Source: Chaetoceros tenuissimus (Eukaryota; Bacillariophyta; Thalassiosirophyceae; Chaetocerotales; Chaetocerotaceae). From it: a stretch of DNA of 64,000 nucleotides. Position numbers and translations under genes: made by a program. Location of the stretch: contig BLLK01000069.1 of assembly GCA_021927905.1 (NCBI GenBank), positions 496,001-560,000 of the forward strand, given 5' to 3'. The notes beneath the pieces are model-generated. The model worked only from the letters and a program-made list of their open reading frames with translations. It did no database searches and had not been told where the DNA came from. Positions 10,287-20,754 of this stretch are shown here, piece by piece; position 1 is the first letter of the stretch, and every line of letters starts with the position of its first letter.

Positions 10287-10334
10287 ATTACTACCGTGGA
10301 AGTGTAGACGATCTACACAGTTTGTAGTAGTAAT
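10287..10334. repeat. Nested inverted repeat downstream of the KSVSF gene
   Basis: An inner perfect stem GTGTAGA (10302-10308) / TCTACAC (10312-10318) with a 3-nt loop sits inside an outer ATTACTAC (10287-10294) / GTAGTAAT (10327-10334) pair. It lies about 75 bp after the stop codon, so it may be a 3'-UTR hairpin. It is short and could be chance in AT-rich DNA. Confidence 0.45.
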
Positions 10335-10828
10335 AATAAATTCATAATTATTTTTTCAAAAAGATAGATTCTTCTTCACTAGACTACCACTACTTATTTA
10401 AAATATATATAAATACAGTGCTTCCAATTTCAATTACGTTCAATTTCCTCTTGAAATTGTCTCTTTTTTCATGATAGCAGGTAGTATTTGAATTCAATGA
10501 ACTCTTTTTAGTAATGAGTAAGATATTTGTTTTGATAGCTTCTCCTCCCTTCAAATTCCCCAAAGTTCAAAGTTCAAAGTTCAAGTTAGTTAACAAAAGA
10601 AAAGAAGAAGAAAGGAAGGGAAGCTCGAAATATCGCATTAAGATTGATGTCAATGATATCTACTGTCTATTGTCTTCCTGTTTTCCAGTACGAACTTGTA
10701 CGTACGAAAAGGAACCGATCTTAGTGTTGTTCCATATTTCTTTTCTTTTCTTTTTCAATGTGCTTTTACACCGATCTTTATTCTGTATACACTTGAGTAA
10801 TTGCTATCTTTACATTCGAGTAGATATA

Positions 10829-11881
10829 ATGTTTATATCCTTTCGTGGAAGTTGCTTATTAGTTTCCATCTTTTTCTCTCTTATTCAAAAGTCTTTTTCA
10901 TTCAGCATGTCAACAGCACCAGATGATTGGGTTCCTCTCAAAACACTACGAGAAACAACCGATATTTCTTCTTTATGCAAAAATCAAAATGGAGAACCAC
11001 AACTTGCAAAGGATTACGATTATGCAAATGCTGTTCTGTCCGCTTGGAGAGAAGATGCGAAAGCATTTAGGAGTGATGGTTGTGATAGCTTCGGCCATTC
11101 ATGTATCTACAAAAGAAAAGATGGAGTAGAGTTTAATGGATACATAGTCGCACCTTCTACCCTAGTCGAACAAGATTCAGAAGATTCCAGACCAATCGTT
11201 TTATTATTCCACACTGGAGCTGGTCCTCAGGATATTTTCTTGCGCTGGAAAGCAGATTGTCTAGTACAGGAATTAGAGTGCGTTGTAATGATTGTTGATA
11301 TAATATCTGATAGAGATGGCTTTGCATGGACCAACCGTGAGCAATATGAGACTGCACGAAAGGATATATTCAGCGTCTTTGAAAGAAATGGCATTAAAGG
11401 GAGATGGAATTTACGCGATACACTTGACTCTGCTCTAGACTATTTGCATGGGTTACATTATGTAAATACCAGTCGAGTTGCCGGTATGGGTTATTGCATG
11501 GGTGGACATCCAATATTTGAATTAGGTATGATGAGAAAAGAAAATGTGAAAGCTTTAATCAGTTATCATGGAGTATTTGATGGAGCTTCGCAGCACAAAT
11601 CTCAGTCAGAATCTATTTCAACTGTATCTTCTACAAAAATCCTTATATGCAATGGAAAGAAAGATCCTTTCGTTCCTACTCAAGATTTGGAATCTGCAGT
11701 AGATTTATTGCGAAAAGCTGGGAATGATGTAGATGTAAAGCTGTTTGATTGTTTCCATGGATTTACAAATCCTGCACAAGACTACAATCCTTCAGATGCT
11801 TTTGCATTTAATGAAGAAGCAGCTTCGAGTTCATGGGATGCAACCATTCATCTTTTACGTAAACAATTATTTGATAATTAA
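10829..11881 (+). CDS. Dienelactone hydrolase-family protein with N-terminal signal sequence
   Basis: 350 aa from the ATG at 10829. Residues 1-25 are hydrophobic (MFISFRGSCLLVSIFFSLIQ) and end in KSFSF-S, so this ATG gives a signal peptide. The Phe near the cleavage site weakly recalls diatom plastid presequences. An internal ATG at 10907 would give a cytosolic form. The body is an alpha/beta hydrolase of the dienelactone hydrolase type: nucleophile elbow GYCMGG (Cys about 222), Asp in NGKKDPF (about 278), and His in CFHGFTNP (about 310). This Cys-Asp-His triad is characteristic of the family, which hydrolyses cyclic or ester substrates; the substrate here is unknown. Confidence 0.75.
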   Translation: MFISFRGSCLLVSIFFSLIQKSFSFSMSTAPDDWVPLKTLRETTDISSLCKNQNGEPQLAKDYDYANAVLSAWREDAKAFRSDGCDSFGHSCIYKRKDGVEFNGYIVAPSTLVEQDSEDSRPIVLLFHTGAGPQDIFLRWKADCLVQELECVVMIVDIISDRDGFAWTNREQYETARKDIFSVFERNGIKGRWNLRDTLDSALDYLHGLHYVNTSRVAGMGYCMGGHPIFELGMMRKENVKALISYHGVFDGASQHKSQSESISTVSSTKILICNGKKDPFVPTQDLESAVDLLRKAGNDVDVKLFDCFHGFTNPAQDYNPSDAFAFNEEAASSSWDATIHLLRKQLFDN

Positions 11882-11930
11882 AGTAAATTTCCATCATCCA
11901 TGAATCTGGTAAGGAATTTTGTTCTCATTG

Positions 11931-12644
11931 CTAACCTTTTAAAGACTGCAAGATATCGTATGCAAATGAGTAGCAGTTATTATTCAACAAATTCAGCTCA
12001 CTTCCTTCTTTAGACTTGACACACAACGAGAGCGATTTCATATAGTCAATATTTGCAATACCATCAATATCTAAAGGTAATATAAAATTCATCTTTTCAA
12101 TAGAAACGCTATTTTGAAGCAATGCCTCCATTCGAGAAAAGCCCACATTAATTGGATTCAAAACGTTCAGTGATTCATCGTTGTCCTTTTCATATCCATA
12201 AGTCAGCGTTCGATCTCGTATTATTGCTGGTACATTTTGAAAAGTCACAAGTTTGAGTATAGTTTCTATCTTTTCAGCATCTTTTGGTATAAAGTCTATC
12301 CGGCGTAACAGAGTTTTCTCAGATCCATTTCCCGAATTCATTTCATCTGTCGTCGTTTCCATTATCATGACTTCAACATGAATTGGTAAGAATCTTGGTC
12401 CTCCTATAAGAGGGGAAAATCTGGCATAGGCTTTCACATTGTGAGATGATTCAGATCTCTGACTTTTTGAGTCTTTCGAGATCTGCAAAGCAAATAAATT
12501 AAATAGGAGCTGGGTGAAATTCATTTTCCAGAGTATGAAGAGATTGCTACGTAGACCTGAAGCCCCGATAAGTCCCACTTCACTATCAACTACGTTGCTC
12601 TCACAAACAAAACAGCTATGTCCCCAAGACCTAAAACAATTCAA
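11931..12644 (-). CDS. Unknown protein ending in a Cys motif, 5' end unresolved
   Basis: The frame is open from 12644 to a TAG at 11931. The first ATG is at 12524, but 12482 is preceded by a strong acceptor (TTTGCTTTGCAG), so the segment 12483-12550 may be an intron. In that case the conserved part starts at ISKDSKSQRSES and the upstream GHSCFVCESN segment belongs to an earlier exon. The C-terminus LNNNCYSFAYDIL resembles the N-C-(Y/H)-x-F-A motif of papain-fold or DUF778-type proteins. An HVEVMI segment lies about 150 residues before it. I cannot confirm the family. The exact gene structure needs a transcript. Confidence 0.45.
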   Translation of the reverse strand: MNCFRSWGHSCFVCESNVVDSEVGLIGASGLRSNLFILWKMNFTQLLFNLFALQISKDSKSQRSESSHNVKAYARFSPLIGGPRFLPIHVEVMIMETTTDEMNSGNGSEKTLLRRIDFIPKDAEKIETILKLVTFQNVPAIIRDRTLTYGYEKDNDESLNVLNPINVGFSRMEALLQNSVSIEKMNFILPLDIDGIANIDYMKSLSLCVKSKEGSELNLLNNNCYSFAYDILQSLKG

Positions 12645-12928
12645 CGGGATGTACTATTATTATTATACGAGTATGTTTTGCATTGAGCATGAAATAACAC
12701 AATAACACTACACCATACAAAAGAACTGTGCACTATGACGTCTTCTACTCATTTTCCTCTTCTTACTTCTTGACAGAACTCCAACCCTCTACAAAAGGGG
12801 TTCAAAAATGGCCACTTTCGAATGCTTTCAAAAAAAGATATCTTTATTCTTTTGAGTACATTCAACATAATATGTTCATATGATCACTCTCATTTACTTC
12901 AAAGATAATTCACAGAGATAAAAGCACA

Positions 12929-13597
12929 ATGGACTACTACGATTCTGACGGGGACTATGATGCAATTGGCCACATGTCTGGGGATCCTGTGGACTTCTAC
13001 ACAAATGGATACGGTGGATTTGGATATGACACATCACACGTTCCAAAGGATGATCAGAAAGCTGAAATCACAAAGAAGACCGAGCAAGGAAATCTTGAAG
13101 CCGTGAAACGTATTGTTCAAGCAGCTACTGAAAAGGATAAAGTTATAAATACCACAAGACGTTGGACTGAAGTAGATTATCGAGCAAGTGGGTTCACCAA
13201 GGAATATGAATGGTTTGATTTAACACCTCTCGCAACTGCTGCTAGGAAAGGTCACGATGATATAGTTCAATATTTACTCGAGCAAGGGGCTGATCCTACG
13301 TTGGAAGGATGCCCAACAGACGATGTTTATTTGGATGCCCTAAAAGCCGCTAATGAAGCACTTGGGCGTGCAATGGCTAGTCGAAATAGAGCCTCTTGCA
13401 ACAAACCAAGGAGATGTGTAGACTTGCTATCAGTAGCAGAAATATTTTGGAATAAAGCATCATATTCTAGTAGCCACTACAGTGCCACCGATCGACAAGT
13501 TTATAGTAATCAGCCTAAAGATATGAATCTTTTGCTGGAAGCATTGAGTGAAGTGAAAGATATTTCACTCTATCCGAACGAAAGTTTGAAAACTTGA
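12929..13597 (+). CDS. Ankyrin-repeat protein
   Basis: 222 aa from an ATG at 12929. An acidic Tyr/Asp/Gly-rich N-terminus (MDYYDSDGDYDAIGHMSGD) is followed by ankyrin units. The first is KKTEQGNLEAVKRIVQAA; the clearest, at about residues 98-125, is LTPLATAARKGHDDIVQYLL then EQGADPT, a textbook ankyrin helix-turn-helix and loop. Further helical segments follow. Ankyrin repeats bind partner proteins; no catalytic domain is seen. Complete single exon. Confidence 0.7.
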   Translation: MDYYDSDGDYDAIGHMSGDPVDFYTNGYGGFGYDTSHVPKDDQKAEITKKTEQGNLEAVKRIVQAATEKDKVINTTRRWTEVDYRASGFTKEYEWFDLTPLATAARKGHDDIVQYLLEQGADPTLEGCPTDDVYLDALKAANEALGRAMASRNRASCNKPRRCVDLLSVAEIFWNKASYSSSHYSATDRQVYSNQPKDMNLLLEALSEVKDISLYPNESLKT

Positions 13598-14255
13598 ACA
13601 ATTAAAATCGCTAAAGGAAAGATACAAGAATCGTCTAGCCTAGACAGACCTTCCTTTCATTTTATATAAAACATTCAATTACACGATCTGGAATGATCTC
13701 TATATTATTGTGAACTATTGCACAGTGAATTTCATGGCTGCTTCATTTTCAATAGTAGTGAAAGAGGCGAATCAAAATGACTACTCCGAAGACTATTCTT
13801 TGTATATAGCAATCCTCCAAGAAACAATTGCATCACCAACAAGAAATAACTCTATCAATTGAAAGTCTGTTGCTGGTAAATAGACAAATGGCTGATGGAT
13901 GACTCAACAGACATTTTCAAGATGGAAAGGTCATATGTCACACTAGAATTTTTTTGTCACAAAGTGAACTATGCTTCGGGTTTAGATGGTACTGGTGAGA
14001 TTTCATTTCAAGCAGTTCTTTTTCAAGCGCTTCTTTTTCCTATGCACATAAAAATCAGCTTCAGTTTATTGAAAGACTGCATATAAATATCAGAAAGTTA
14101 CCTATACAACTGAAGGAACCTGCAAAGGTAAGTGCAACGGCAAGGATGTAGTTGAAAATTTTGAAGGAGAGCATTCAATAGAATACATCAAACAACCAAA
14201 GTCCGAAAATTCGGAGAGAGTCTCCAATTATCCTGTTAGTCCTCTTGTAAATAGA
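13598..14255 (+). other. Spacer with candidate upstream exons
   Basis: 13734-13862 is a 42-codon frame starting MAASFSIVVKEANQN; 13895-13994 starts MDDSTDIFKMERSY and ends at a GTGAGA donor-like site. Neither is proven. Stronger is 14076-14255, which is open and in frame with the ATG at 14256 and preceded by an AG. It encodes a Lys/Glu/Cys-containing stretch (GTCKGKCNGKDVVENFEGEH) that looks coding. The phase of the 13994 donor does not fit an acceptor at 14075 without meeting a TGA, so the true 5' structure of the next gene is open. Confidence 0.3.
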
Positions 14256-14846
14256 ATGTCTAATCTCCTCTCTTCAGCAAAGCAAAAGCCAATGTACTCT
14301 TATCAATTTTCTTCAAAGAAAGAGGCCAATGACGAGTGTCCAAACTTCCAACCATTGGATGCAAATGAGTCAATTTCCACTTGGACCCATTTTTACAGCA
14401 AGAAGTTTCTTCAGTCTTCTACCAGCTCTGTGGTAACGGGGCACTTTCTTGTGTCTTTTTTCACTTTGCTCTCAGTCATTGTGTTTGCCACAGTCGATCC
14501 TCAAATTGAGCTCCAAGACAAACTTCTTCTCCAGAGTTCAGGTTTGAGTCATTTCCTTGATACATACTCAGATGCAATCATTGTGGTCGTCGTGCTTTAT
14601 CAAATGTCCAAGAAAGAAAAAGGATGGGAATCGTCCTCGAAAGCACTCAAAATGAGTTATCTTGGAGAAATCCTTTTTGGTATCGTTGCCACACACTTTC
14701 ATGCCGTCGGAGTGGAAAGAAGTGGAGAGGATCCACATCTGTTTTACTGCACATTTTATGTTGCATGTATTGGTCCTCACATACGTTCTATTGGTCCATT
14801 CATGTATCAATATTCACGACTAAAAAAAGTTGTAGGGAGACTCTAA
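14256..14846 (+). CDS. Multi-pass membrane protein of unknown family
   Basis: 196 aa from the ATG at 14256, with a coding-like extension upstream that may make the protein longer. A polar N-terminus of about 50 residues is followed by four hydrophobic segments: about residues 62-82 (GHFLVSFFTLLSVIVFATV), 105-120 (YSDAIIVVVVLYQM), 135-150 (YLGEILFGIVATHF) and 165-182 (YCTFYVACIGPHIRSIG). It ends in a basic tail. I recognise no family. Confidence 0.55.
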   Translation: MSNLLSSAKQKPMYSYQFSSKKEANDECPNFQPLDANESISTWTHFYSKKFLQSSTSSVVTGHFLVSFFTLLSVIVFATVDPQIELQDKLLLQSSGLSHFLDTYSDAIIVVVVLYQMSKKEKGWESSSKALKMSYLGEILFGIVATHFHAVGVERSGEDPHLFYCTFYVACIGPHIRSIGPFMYQYSRLKKVVGRL

Positions 14847-15006
14847 TCAGTGTTGAAAAACACGTCTAAACACATTAATTTATATGTACATTTTAATCCT
14901 GTGTATTCTTTTATTTTGCAGCTGCTTCAGAAAGCCTGGAGGAGGAAGTATAGTATGAGTATATTGAGACAAAGTATCAGATATTCTCATGGTCAATGTT
15001 TCCTTC

Positions 15007-16998
15007 TCACTTCTTTCCACTCTGCATCACAGAGTTCTGAAGTTGTGCAATTGCATCTTGGTCTCTCGATGTGATTGATCTCTTGTTTCTGCGCTTACGA
15101 ATATTACCAAGTGCAACCTTGTACAAGTCTTGCAAAGGCCTAACTTTACCACTTGATTCCTCAGTATCCCCTGATACTTGGAAGAATGATGCTTCCTCGA
15201 GAGGAGGAAGAGAATACAATTCAGGGTTGAAAACACATTGTTCCAAACTTGTCACTATAATTTTCGGAACTTCACTCTTTGCAATTTCCGTCCAGGTCTT
15301 TTCATTCCTTTTGCGGATGATGAATTTTGACTTGCATTTTTCACCATCCAGTGTGAATCGCATAATATCATACACCATTTGTGATTTCAGAGAGGTTGGG
15401 GTGTCCTTGAAATTGTATTGCATGTGATGGATTTTCAATAGCATTCTCATGCGATTATTTCCAATATGATTACAAATCTTGATGGAAGGATAATTACTAG
15501 ACATATTGTCTTCACACAAAATATCAAACTTTGAAAGTGGTCGCATTCGCGCACTTCCAGTGGCTTCATCAGTGTATTTGACTTTGGCAGACTGTAAAGA
15601 TTCTCTTTGAATTGGTTTCTCTTTGACTTCTATAGTACTTCCAGCACGAGATGATGTTCCAAAATTAAGAGCTGCTTCAAATCCACGGCGAAGGCCACCT
15701 GTCGATGAAGTGGAGGAACACACGGATGCAGTGGAAAAATTGCGTGGTTTGGTCTTTTTGTAGAATTGGTAACTAGATTCAGTACCTTGTTCCGATATAG
15801 TTTCACAATCCATCGACTGCTCAAAAACACTCTGCACCAACTCTTCAAGTTCATGCCCAATCTCATACTGCTTCTTGTTGTCCATGTTTGCAGGAGTTAT
15901 ATTGGTGGATGTAATTTTACCTCTTCGACGCATTCCCTTCTTCTTTTTACGTGCGCCTGAGCTCATTTTCATTGGCGCATCCATAGTTGAAAATATTGTA
16001 TCCGTTGTAAATTCGGAATCCACTTGACTGCTAACATAACTCATTGATTCGTGAATGCTACTATCTGCATATTCCGACCCAAGCATATTATATTGTCTAT
16101 ATGATACAGAATCTTTGAAAGACACAGATGATGCATTATCTCTCACAGAATGAGTAAGCTGATCCGTTTGAGCTGTTGGCGTGGATGCAATCTTACTCAA
16201 TTTTGTTTGGAAGAAAGTCGATGGTGCGGTATCAATATTATGATAGGAAAACTTGGACAAGCTAACATTTGGCGGATCCAATAAAGCAGCTTGAATTCTA
16301 AAAAGGCATTCCTTTCCAACGCCAATTTCCTTCCAGCTTCCACTTTCATTCATTGGATTATATTCTAGGAATCTACCAGGAGGACTGTTCAAAGTCACCG
16401 CATTGAAGATTTTCTTGATGATATCATTACAGACAAGAAAATTAGAATCCCTTTTTGCTTCCAGAAATTGTTGCCTATAGATTGAGAGCTGAATGTAGAA
16501 CCTATTGTTTCCTATATGTTGCTCCGAAGCTAGGCGAAGTTTCGGTACCTCCACGGCCGGTTTCACGGCATCGTTACTATTATGCAAAGGCTGAATGTTA
16601 TTGAAACTACTTTCCTGGTTATTTCTGTAAAGCGGTGCTTGCTTGAGTTCGTCCATCAAACGGTTATCATCTTCATCTAATTTTTCAAGCATGTCCAGAG
16701 TCAGATGCTTATTTGACTGAGACGAATTTGGTCTATCGAGAGGAGAGGGGGTTCGATGAAACCGCCACCACTGGTCATCATCATCACTAGGCGATCCCCA
16801 ATTATTGATATTCATCTGAATAGAATCTTGTGTTGCTCCAGCCGTTGCTGGCTGTGATGGAGTATTTAATCTTTCCGGTACCTGTTGCTCACCAGATGCA
16901 TTGAGGTTCGAAAGAGACCCAAGTAACTGTTGGTTGCCTTCGTATGGAAGTAGAAGTACATCATTCACGTTTATATGATCATCTTGAATAGTGCTCAT
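15007..16998 (-). CDS. Double DUF6824-like domain protein
   Basis: 663 aa from an ATG at 16998, single exon. The N-terminus contains INVNDVLLLPYEGN, recalling the NDVLxGRGG leader that often precedes this domain in diatoms. Two domain copies are visible. The first, about residues 160-245, starts HIGNNRFYIQLSIYRQQFLE and ends at WKEIGVGKECLFRIQAAL. The second, about residues 510-595, starts HIGNNRMRMLLKIHHMQYNF and ends near WTEIAKSEVPKIIV. DUF6824 typically reads H-x-G-N-x-x-(F/L) ... R.L ... W.E.G...A. It is abundant in diatoms and of unknown function. The linker is Ser-rich with a basic GARKKKKGMRRRGK patch that could be a nuclear signal. Confidence 0.75.
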   Translation of the reverse strand: MSTIQDDHINVNDVLLLPYEGNQQLLGSLSNLNASGEQQVPERLNTPSQPATAGATQDSIQMNINNWGSPSDDDDQWWRFHRTPSPLDRPNSSQSNKHLTLDMLEKLDEDDNRLMDELKQAPLYRNNQESSFNNIQPLHNSNDAVKPAVEVPKLRLASEQHIGNNRFYIQLSIYRQQFLEAKRDSNFLVCNDIIKKIFNAVTLNSPPGRFLEYNPMNESGSWKEIGVGKECLFRIQAALLDPPNVSLSKFSYHNIDTAPSTFFQTKLSKIASTPTAQTDQLTHSVRDNASSVSFKDSVSYRQYNMLGSEYADSSIHESMSYVSSQVDSEFTTDTIFSTMDAPMKMSSGARKKKKGMRRRGKITSTNITPANMDNKKQYEIGHELEELVQSVFEQSMDCETISEQGTESSYQFYKKTKPRNFSTASVCSSTSSTGGLRRGFEAALNFGTSSRAGSTIEVKEKPIQRESLQSAKVKYTDEATGSARMRPLSKFDILCEDNMSSNYPSIKICNHIGNNRMRMLLKIHHMQYNFKDTPTSLKSQMVYDIMRFTLDGEKCKSKFIIRKRNEKTWTEIAKSEVPKIIVTSLEQCVFNPELYSLPPLEEASFFQVSGDTEESSGKVRPLQDLYKVALGNIRKRRNKRSITSRDQDAIAQLQNSVMQSGKK

Positions 16999-19257
16999 CC
17001 TATCTAATCACTTGAAGAGAGTCTGTCGATCGATATCCTTCAATTAAAATATATATATTATAAGTAAATAGGAATTAGGCCTTTTTCAAATGAAGTGCAA
17101 TAGGCTAATTGAGGGCGGTGGAAATTGAGGAGAATTTCAAACATTCTGAGAGAACCGAGATACCTATGTAGGTTTTCGGTTTTCGAGATGATTCGACTTG
17201 TTATGATGTGCTGATGTGTTGATACTTCATTGGACGGGTAGTTGTTCTGTTGGACAAAACTATGTCCTCACGTACGTATTGATTATCAATGCTACGTTGA
17301 AGTGACATCATCATCACATTTTTCGAACACTGAGTAAGTGGTAAGTAAACTATTGTCCATTGTACACAGTAGAACAAACGAAATGATTTCACGCCATCAG
17401 CTTGTTCTTGGAAAACTATCTGCAATGTTATCAACCTTTTTGAACAGGGACTTGCTATGGTAGGGTGTTTTCAACATTCATTACCACCACCTAGCTCATT
17501 CTCCCAGACGACTGCTGATTCGCTCGTTCTGGGCCTTGTTCTTCTTCCTAAAAAAATTGAGAAGATACCTATTCTGGGAGAACCTTGCTACAACCGCGGA
17601 ACCATGCTACCATGCTGAAATGCCATTTCAGGGCTCAGGATCGATAGGTGTGAAAGTGATGGAACTCCAACAGGCAGATTCGATTCTGAATGAGAACTTG
17701 AAGTTTGTTTTGCTTGGGTAGTCTACTCCTGGCAAGAAGATGCCTCAAAGCATACTCTGTTTCAGCTCAATAGTCAACCTTGCATTAAAAGCCCACATAG
17801 TAGTGGTTACCTACCTGGAATGGGGACATAGAGGGACCAGTTGTCCTCTTCCTCACCAGACATAATCTCAACTCGATCATCCTCTACTTTGATGAGCACC
17901 CCGGCCAATAACCAGGCAAGGAGTCGTACTAGCTCCTAGCATCTTGAAGTCAAGGGAGTTGCGACGCTAATAGCTGATTGCATTACACTAATATTTTTTC
18001 CGAGAGATGCCACTTCACTCCACCTTCAACTTTGCATGAAAAAGTAAGTTATTCTTGTCAAATCCGGCCGGGCCCTTTTATACCATGGAAGTTTTCCTCT
18101 CTACCAGAAAGAGTTCATTGCTATCGTCATAAACCGGATCCATTTCATGAAGGAATTGGAAGTGTTCTTAGTTCATGGGATTTTTTGCTTGCTTGTTTGC
18201 AGAAAGCACTAGAAGAAGACTATCCGAGCATATTCATACTATTACTACTAATACAAGTGATGTGGTGTCTCCTCGAAGTACTTGCTATACTAATGTACTC
18301 GTGCTTTAGCTTGACTTAAAATTTTCTTTAGCATAGATAAGATGCTGTCATGTTGTTTTGAAGAGTAATTCAATAGGGAGAGAATGATGGATATTTCGAA
18401 ATTTCACTTCTCACTTTTCATTATTGGAAAAGTCTCGTGACTTGCTGTAAGAAGCTGAGGACGTACGACAAAAAGAAGAATTTCTGAGTAATTGAGACTT
18501 GAGGATATAGTGCGTAATGAAAAGGGATGGGCCTGAAAAGATTGAAAGAAGGGATATGATGTCTGATTCAAGGGAAACAGTTGCCTAGTTGTTACAATCC
18601 AATGCTGCAAGAATAGCTTCTATATATGAAGTCTGGTGGGACAACAAGCAACAAGAAGTTTCGTTCGGTTCTTGGTGTTCAACATTTGAATATGCGTTAA
18701 GATGAAATGGAGGAGCCCGCAACGATCATCTGTATAAGTATTGCCTCCGAAGTATTCAGGCTTAATTACTTGGTAGTTTCAAGTTTGAAGTTTCTTGAAA
18801 ATTTAGCATAGTATTGTATGAAGGATGCAGCAATAACCACGACAGCCAGATGAAATTCACCAGCCAGGAGAACTGCATGTAAATATAATGTTACACAATC
18901 TTTACAGTAAAAGGGAATACGGAAAATTTATTAGAAGAAGGAATGCTTTCTCAATCAATACATTTGAAATAAAATATGCGTTCGTACATCTACATTTTCT
19001 TATTTGCCCTTCTTGATCTTTTATGTCTTCAGAAAATGACAACAGCTATATTAGTATGATGACAAGCGCGGAAATTTGAATCCCCCTTTCGGCATCAACG
19101 ATCAACGACCAACGACCCAACACAAACAACAAGACAACAAGAGATACATACTCGGTAAGAAGGTTAAATAGTAATTAGCTATCATCTAGCATCCCTACAA
19201 TAGACGAGTGGAAGAGTTCCATCTATTTACTTATCCATAGCTCCAAGGTCTACGAAC
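16999..19257. other. Gene-poor 2.26-kb region
   Basis: No complete gene is supported. Between about 17530 and 18320 several short coding-like stretches occur on both strands, interrupted by stops (see 17628-17935). 18330-19257 shows no coding signal, no repeat and no RNA gene that I can recognise. Confidence 0.45.
17628..17935 (-). pseudogene. Possible two-exon gene relic
   Basis: On the minus strand, 17935-17815 is open and encodes a segment with VLIKVEDDRVEIMSG then an acidic stretch and WSLYVPIP. It ends in CCAG|GTAGGT. 17728-17628 follows a TTGCCAG acceptor and continues in phase as VDYPSKTNFKFSFRI to a TGA. The composition and exon-like borders suggest real coding ancestry. Upstream frames contain stops, however, and the family is unrecognised. 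It could be the 3' end of a decayed gene or chance. Confidence 0.25.
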
Positions 19258-20754
19258 ATGTCATCAACAATAGACCAAGACACATCGAAGGAAGTAACAA
19301 GTAAAGCCCATCAGAAGGCATGGCTCCTTTATGACTCACGTATGGAAATGCATGCTGATTTAGATCCCGATTCGCATCAAATAGAGAGACCTGAACGTAT
19401 CATTTCCATCATTGAAAGCCTTTCTGGACTCTCCAGTAAAATACAGACAAACAGAAATTCATGTCCATTTATTACAATTGAATCCTTAGAACCGGCATCA
19501 CTAGAAACGATCGAACTTGTACATTCCAAAGAATATATCCAGAGGCTGGCACAGACTTCTACCATGAAGGAAGAACAATTGAAAGAAATCAAGACGATAG
19601 ACTGTACCATCCAAGAAGAAAAAAATATGGAAAATGATGAAGATATGTACTTTAATTCGCATACATTTCTATCGGCAAGGTTGGCATGTGCAGGAGTCAT
19701 TGCAAGTATAGAAGCAACTCTGTCCAGTGCAAACGCACCAAAGAGAGCCCTGGCGATTGTTCGACCACCAGGGCACCATGCATGTTTTCAAAAAGCTATG
19801 GGATTTTGTTTTTTCAATTCTGTAGTGGTTGCTGCCAAACATGCTTTACATACAGGGAAAAGTAAAAAAGTTGTCATTTTAGATTGGGATATTCATCATG
19901 GCAATGGGACTCAAGATTTAACGTATGAGGATGAAAATATTTTATACATTTCTATGCATCGATATGGAAAGAAATGCGGTGATTTATTTTTTCCTGGCAG
20001 TGGTACTCCAAAAGAAGTTGGTGGAAATGAAAATAATTTGGAAGCCATTGGTACCAATGTAAATTTGGCTTGGACCTGTGCACATATGGGCAATTCAGAA
20101 TATGCTGCTGCCATGAGTGAATTAATCTTACCTCTTATTCATGGCTTTGGAGCTGATTTGGTTCTCGTCAGTTGCGGTTTAGATGCTGCAAAAGGGGATT
20201 TGATTGGAGATTGCGATTTGCTGCCATCCATGTATTATTCCATGACTCAAAGTATTCTCGAGACTGTTGGCAATACTGTACCAGTAGTGGTTGCTTTAGA
20301 AGGCGGGTACAATACTAGCGTTATTGCAGAATGCATGAGTGCCATAGCATTGGCTCTTTTAAATGAAGATTGGAGAGGTGAACAGTCCGCTTCGATTGGA
20401 AACATTCCTAAGAGTACCGACGTTGTTTCAATTGTAGAAAAGATGGACAGGGATTGTGATAAGGAGATCATGCAACTAAAGAAAGGACGAGAGGCGCTGA
20501 TACCAGTTTACAACTACTATGCATCCGAGTCAACAAATCGGGGAAATGTAAAAAACTCTGCCATTAAAGATATCAACAAAACCATTCGATGCTTGAAGTC
20601 AACACCAATGTGGCATGATAGAGACCTGTTTCAAACAATACCTTTACAGTTTGAGAAAGTTGACCGAGTGACAAGGCAATCAAGTAGACGCAACAAAAAG
20701 AGTGTCGATGATGTGGATATCATGGATATTTCATTCCAGTCAATGACTCTTTAA
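19258..20754 (+). CDS. Class II histone deacetylase-like protein
   Basis: 498 aa from an ATG at 19258, single exon. The HDAC fold spans about residues 20-390. Motifs in order: ERPERI near the N-terminus; RPPGHHA (about 167) with the catalytic His pair; GFCFFNSV; DWDIHHGNGTQ (about 209) with two zinc ligands; SCGLDAAKGD (about 307) with the third zinc ligand Asp; and EGGYN (about 345). The class II (HDAC6/10-like) signature D-W-D-I-H-H-G-N-G is clear. The enzyme removes acetyl groups from lysines of histones or cytosolic proteins. The C-terminal 100 residues are charged with a basic RQSSRRNKKS tail. All metal-binding residues are present, so it should be active. Confidence 0.9.
   Translation: MSSTIDQDTSKEVTSKAHQKAWLLYDSRMEMHADLDPDSHQIERPERIISIIESLSGLSSKIQTNRNSCPFITIESLEPASLETIELVHSKEYIQRLAQTSTMKEEQLKEIKTIDCTIQEEKNMENDEDMYFNSHTFLSARLACAGVIASIEATLSSANAPKRALAIVRPPGHHACFQKAMGFCFFNSVVVAAKHALHTGKSKKVVILDWDIHHGNGTQDLTYEDENILYISMHRYGKKCGDLFFPGSGTPKEVGGNENNLEAIGTNVNLAWTCAHMGNSEYAAAMSELILPLIHGFGADLVLVSCGLDAAKGDLIGDCDLLPSMYYSMTQSILETVGNTVPVVVALEGGYNTSVIAECMSAIALALLNEDWRGEQSASIGNIPKSTDVVSIVEKMDRDCDKEIMQLKKGREALIPVYNYYASESTNRGNVKNSAIKDINKTIRCLKSTPMWHDRDLFQTIPLQFEKVDRVTRQSSRRNKKSVDDVDIMDISFQSMTL

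Noticed and set aside
13895-14086. Exon 13895-13994 as the first exon of the 14256 gene
   Set aside because: Joining its GTGAGA donor (phase 1) to the AG sites at 14058 or 14064 runs into a TGA at 14070-14072, and the AG at 14075 is out of phase.
17978-18319. 113-codon plus-strand frame
   Set aside because: No family resemblance; composition not convincing; opposite to minus-strand coding-like pieces.
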